A DNA stretch of 8,821 nt from an uncultured Bacilli bacterium (GTDB lineage Bacteria > Bacillota_I > Bacilli_A > RFN20 > CAG-288), in the NCBI GenBank assembly GCA_948525355.1, contig CAOSOP010000041.1:1-8821 (forward strand), read 5' to 3'. Shown here in pieces: positions 5,885 to 8,821 of this stretch. A program made the translations under genes and the position numbers. Every line of letters begins with the position of its first letter. The stretch's first letter is position 1. Under the pieces are notes generated by a model. That model was not told the origin of the DNA and searched no databases. It saw only the letters and a program-made list of their open reading frames with translations.

Positions 5885-8744
5885 ATAGCCTCCTTATACT
5901 ATCGATATATAATGTATTGACCTTCCTTTTATACTTACCATAAGCAAGAATAACTTCAAATTCCTTAAACTCATTTGGCGAAGAAAAAGATAGTTTTATT
6001 TTACCATAATCATTGATTGCTTCATATTCTGTTTTATTATAATTAATCGGTGAAACGATTAAATATAAGTTTTCACTGCTAGCATCTTTCTGTTTAACAA
6101 GGTTTTTTAGGCTAGAACTTAAATTAACACCTAAGACTTTCCTCTCTAAATAATAATCCTTAAAAGGATTGTCCTTATAATAATCAAGTCTAATATAGTT
6201 ACCCTCTTCGCAGTATTGAATACTTAATAAAGAAGAAAGATTATTTCTGAGCTTTTCTCTATTGATATTAAACACATCAAAATAACCAGCATCGATCAAT
6301 TTTAAAATATCATTTTGCGGAATCTTAATAAACTTTTCATCCCTAAAAACTTCCTCAATAATATTACAATCGGATAAATCAATCGAACTCAAAACATCTA
6401 TTGCGGTCGAAGAAAGTCCATGAATAGAACTAAGTCCCAATGTTAAAACATCATCATTGATCTGAAGTCTTGGCTTTGAATTATAAACATTACACACTTC
6501 AATTTTTTTATTCATCTGCTTTAAATCTTCAACCAACTCCAGTGAAACATTTTCACCTAGAGCATGAAAGAATGCCTCAGGATAATAAGTTTTATAATAT
6601 AGGAGAAGATAAGTTATGTATGAATAAGAAACAGTATGAGCTTTATTAAAACCATACCCTGCAAAGTTTTCAATCCAATTATAAAGCTTTTCAATCTCTT
6701 CTTCACTTCTATTTGCTTCTTTAGCCTTGGTAAAGAACAATTCCTTGTTGCTCTTTATTCTGCTCAAATCTTTTTTAGCTATAGCATAGCGGAACATATC
6801 AGCCTGCCTATTAGTTAAATTAGCATAAGATCTAACAATACGCATAATCTGTTCTTGATAAACTATTATTCCATATGTCGATTTAATTATTTCATTGACT
6901 TCATCGACGGTAAACTGCTCCCATACCTTATTATTTTTATTCTTGATAAACAAAGGAATGTTGTCCATCGGTCCTGGACGATATAAAGCGATAAGTGCTA
7001 ATAGATCCGAAAAAGAACTGGGCTCAACGCTTTTAATCAAATCCTTCATTCCCTTCGATTCAAGTTGGAAAATTCCATAAGTCGCACCAGTTTTTAATAA
7101 ATCAAAAACTTTTTTATCGTCAATATTTAACTCTTTATAACCGATACGTTTACCACCAAACTTTTCTACTTCATTTTCAATTCGTCTGATAAAAGAAAGA
7201 TTAGATAGACCTAAAATATCTAACTTCAAATATCCCATTTTTTCTAAAAAGCTATATTCATACCCTAAGATATCACCCTCTGAATAAATATCATCATCAA
7301 GATTATCAAAGCTTGCAATAATACCCGAAGCATGAATAGAAGAATTATATAATAGCCCCTCTATTAACATAGCTGAATTAAGAATATCATGGTAATAAGA
7401 ATCATTATAGAGTTTCTTTAGATAAAAAGATTGTTCTATTGATTCAGCAATACTTTTATCATGCACAAGGTTTGAAGTTAAAAGCTTAAGTCTTTCTTTT
7501 GCTACACCAAACACTTCACCTATTGCATTTATTGCGCTTGAACTTCGATAAGTTGAATATGTAATGATGTGCTTTATCGATGACTCACCATATTTTTGCT
7601 TTAAATAGTTAATAACCAACTCTCTTTTATCGTCCTCAAAATCAATATCGATATCAGGCATACTTAATCGATCAGTATTTAAAAATCTTTCAAAAATTAA
7701 GTCATATTTGATTGGATCGATATCAGTGATATTCAACAAATATGCGATTAAAGAAGAAGCGGCAGAACCTCTTCCTGGTCCAACCTTTATATCATTATTT
7801 TTAGCAAAAGATACATAATCATTAACCAAAAGAAAATAGTCAATAAAATTAGTCTTTTTAATAACTTCCAATTCTTCCTCAGCCCTTTGATAATATTCCT
7901 CACCGAAGTTATTTTCTTCAAGAGCATTATTAATTAGACTTCTTAATAATGATTCCTTGTTATTTCCAAAATCTATCTGCTTGACCTTTCTTTCAAACAT
8001 AGAAAAATCGCACATGTCTTTGATAACTAAAGTATTTTTAATCTCATCCTCAGTATAAAGTTTGGCTAAAGCATTAGGGCCTAAGAGGTAAAAGAGCGCC
8101 TGACTTTCCTCATACTTTTCCTTTTTCTTTATCGCCTGTAGCAAGTCATACCTCTTAGATAATTGCCTATTCAAATAACGCACTTCTGGTATAGCAACTA
8201 AGTTTAAACTATGTTCTTTACCAAATTGCCTCAATTCATCGACAAAATCCTTCTCAAACGAAGAATAGTATTCAACACCAACAAAAAAATCGCCAAAGTT
8301 TTTATAAATTTTTGCAAATACTTTTCCACCATCTTCAACCAAATTGTCAAAAAAGAAAAAAGCAGAATCAGAGTTGGAATTAGTGCGTAGAATAAGAACT
8401 ATATCATCACCATGTCCTCTTATATCATCTAAACTAATCTCTTCTTTTTTTAAATTAACTATATTTTTAAGGACAAACCTATAGCCATCGTAATTTCTTA
8501 AATAAATAAGACATTCAAATTTAAAACCATCAACAACTAAAAAACTTCTTATTCCAGCCAAAAACTTCTTGTCATGCTTTTTAAAAGTCGACTCATAATC
8601 AGCAAAACAACGCAAAGAGTTGAAATCACAAGCTCCACCACTACTAAATCCATAACTGTTAAGCCCATCGCTATACTCTGAAGGAGTTAATGCCGAATCA
8701 TGGAAAGAATAAATAGATGTAACGTTTAAATAAGTAAAATCCAT
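5877..8744 (-). CDS. dnaE: DNA polymerase III subunit alpha, DnaE type, short form with degenerate PHP domain
   Basis: This is a C-family DNA polymerase that extends primers at the replication fork. In low-GC Gram-positives DnaE usually works beside PolC. At 955 residues it is shorter than the usual 1,050-1,160. The N-terminal PHP domain (about 1-205) keeps its fold pattern but not its metal ligands. The usual HxH motif reads LNVTS at 6-10, and the later D-x-H-Y motif reads EVRY at 187-190. The polymerase core is intact: GPGRGSAAS at 322-330, PDIDIDF at 363-369 (catalytic D364 and D366), KLDILGL at 507-513 (third Asp D509), YRPGPM at 588-593, IVYQEQIMRI at 627-636 and GYGFNKAH at 696-703. A helix-hairpin-helix stretch (about 768-790) and a compact OB-like segment (about 892-950) follow. 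I see no clear clamp-binding pentapeptide. The ATG start aligns with the family N-terminus but has no Shine-Dalgarno. It is the first gene of the operon and overlaps polA by 8 nt. Confidence 0.97.
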   Translation of the reverse strand: MDFTYLNVTSIYSFHDSALTPSEYSDGLNSYGFSSGGACDFNSLRCFADYESTFKKHDKKFLAGIRSFLVVDGFKFECLIYLRNYDGYRFVLKNIVNLKKEEISLDDIRGHGDDIVLILRTNSNSDSAFFFFDNLVEDGGKVFAKIYKNFGDFFVGVEYYSSFEKDFVDELRQFGKEHSLNLVAIPEVRYLNRQLSKRYDLLQAIKKKEKYEESQALFYLLGPNALAKLYTEDEIKNTLVIKDMCDFSMFERKVKQIDFGNNKESLLRSLINNALEENNFGEEYYQRAEEELEVIKKTNFIDYFLLVNDYVSFAKNNDIKVGPGRGSAASSLIAYLLNITDIDPIKYDLIFERFLNTDRLSMPDIDIDFEDDKRELVINYLKQKYGESSIKHIITYSTYRSSSAINAIGEVFGVAKERLKLLTSNLVHDKSIAESIEQSFYLKKLYNDSYYHDILNSAMLIEGLLYNSSIHASGIIASFDNLDDDIYSEGDILGYEYSFLEKMGYLKLDILGLSNLSFIRRIENEVEKFGGKRIGYKELNIDDKKVFDLLKTGATYGIFQLESKGMKDLIKSVEPSSFSDLLALIALYRPGPMDNIPLFIKNKNNKVWEQFTVDEVNEIIKSTYGIIVYQEQIMRIVRSYANLTNRQADMFRYAIAKKDLSRIKSNKELFFTKAKEANRSEEEIEKLYNWIENFAGYGFNKAHTVSYSYITYLLLYYKTYYPEAFFHALGENVSLELVEDLKQMNKKIEVCNVYNSKPRLQINDDVLTLGLSSIHGLSSTAIDVLSSIDLSDCNIIEEVFRDEKFIKIPQNDILKLIDAGYFDVFNINREKLRNNLSSLLSIQYCEEGNYIRLDYYKDNPFKDYYLERKVLGVNLSSSLKNLVKQKDASSENLYLIVSPINYNKTEYEAINDYGKIKLSFSSPNEFKEFEVILAYGKYKRKVNTLYIDSIRRLYE
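5889..5895 (-). promoter_or_regulatory. polA ribosome binding site within the dnaE C-terminal codons
   Basis: The minus strand reads AAGGAGG at 5895-5889, 4 nt before the polA ATG at 5884. The AGG-AGG part is two consecutive Arg codons of dnaE (residues 951-952), so the site is under both coding and translational constraint. The short spacer and the 8-nt overlap point to coupled translation of dnaE and polA. Confidence 0.75.
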
Positions 8745-8750
8745 ATACTA

Positions 8751-8779
8751 ATTATATACTATATAGTTTTATACTTCTA
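8751..8779 (-). promoter_or_regulatory. Putative sigma-A promoter of the dnaE operon, close to the ATG
   Basis: Reading the minus strand, a perfect TATAAT lies at 8756-8751. A weak -35 (TAGAAG, 3 of 6 matches to TTGACA) lies at 8779-8774 with a 17-bp spacer. Transcription would be predicted to start about 7 nt downstream, at or next to the dnaE ATG at 8744, giving a leaderless or nearly leaderless mRNA. This fits the absence of a Shine-Dalgarno before dnaE. The region is so AT-rich that a chance TATAAT is quite possible, and another promoter beyond the window cannot be excluded. Confidence 0.4.
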
Positions 8780-8786
8780 GAAATAT
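8771..8786. promoter_or_regulatory. Palindrome centred on TTCTAGAA, possible operator
   Basis: TTCTAGAA at 8775-8782 is a perfect 8-bp palindrome. Extending it to 16 bp (8771-8786) leaves a single mismatched pair. It covers the weak -35 element of the putative dnaE promoter, a suitable position for a dimeric repressor. No regulator family is assigned, and short palindromes are common in AT-rich DNA. Confidence 0.25.
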
Positions 8787-8821
8787 ACTTACTATTTTTA
8801 ATTTGCTCACCCTAACCAGCG

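Larger units (their letters stand above)
8744..8790 (-). repeat. Four AGTATA direct repeats upstream of dnaE
   Basis: On the minus strand the hexamer AGTATA occurs starting at 8789, 8775, 8760 and 8749; the first two are extended to AAGTATA. Start-to-start spacings are 14, 15 and 11 nt, and the last copy ends at the A of the dnaE ATG. The copies flank and overlap the putative promoter. They could be regulator sites or simply low-complexity AT sequence; no known consensus was recognised. Confidence 0.4.

Noticed and set aside
6636..7080. Two plus-strand open frames of about 60 codons
   Set aside because: Both are antisense to the conserved dnaE core and have no family features.
8801..8821. 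GC-richer edge sequence resembling part of a tRNA D-arm (GGTTAG near GAGC)
   Set aside because: The sequence downstream of it is AT-rich and has no anticodon or T arm; too little is in the window to call any RNA.
1..8821. Alternative code with TGA as Trp (Mollicutes)
   Set aside because: Trp is encoded by TGG where checked, and the M32 gene ends at a TGA that fits the family length.

Overview
The window is a single, tightly packed, AT-rich (roughly one-third GC by eye) block of five protein-coding genes, all on the minus strand and read from right to left. In transcription order they are: dnaE (DNA polymerase III alpha, short form), polA (DNA polymerase I), a single frame joining mutM (formamidopyrimidine-DNA glycosylase, Fpg) to coaE (dephospho-CoA kinase), an M32-family metallocarboxypeptidase, and a 118-residue protein matching only the N-terminus of an M3-family oligoendopeptidase. 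Tryptophan codons checked are TGG and the frames are open under the standard bacterial code. The AT richness, the short DnaE with a ruined PHP domain, the polA-mutM-coaE order and the AGGAGG-type ribosome binding sites suggest a low-GC Bacillota, probably an Erysipelotrichia, RF39 or Acholeplasma-like member of the wider Bacilli. This placement is inference from gene content, not a taxonomic assignment.

Layout: 8745-8821 is a short AT-rich upstream region with a TATAAT box close to the dnaE ATG, four AGTATA repeats and a TTCTAGAA palindrome. dnaE (5877-8744) overlaps polA (3269-5884) by 8 nt, and the polA Shine-Dalgarno lies within the last dnaE codons. polA is separated from mutM-coaE (1876-3267) by 1 nt. 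mutM-coaE overlaps the M32 peptidase gene (375-1886) by 11 nt. A 12-nt gap carrying a GGAGG site leads into the M3-like small gene (6-362), which ends in two consecutive TAA stops at the window edge. No internal promoter or terminator is visible, so the block is probably one operon with translational coupling.

Functionally, the first three genes serve DNA synthesis and repair. DnaE is a replicative or primer-extending polymerase. PolA performs Okazaki-fragment maturation and gap filling. The MutM half removes oxidised purines, leaving gaps PolA can fill. The CoaE half catalyses the last step of coenzyme A synthesis, and the last two genes belong to cytosolic peptide breakdown. Neither polymerase shows a usable proofreading site: the DnaE PHP metal ligands and the PolA 3'-5' exonuclease acidic residues are both missing.

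The most interesting points are the almost linkerless MutM-CoaE fusion, the relic of an independent coaE ribosome binding site and ATG (out of frame by one base) exactly at the junction, and the M3 peptidase N-domain that stops at 118 residues. I found no CRISPR array, mobile element, RNA gene or defence system.
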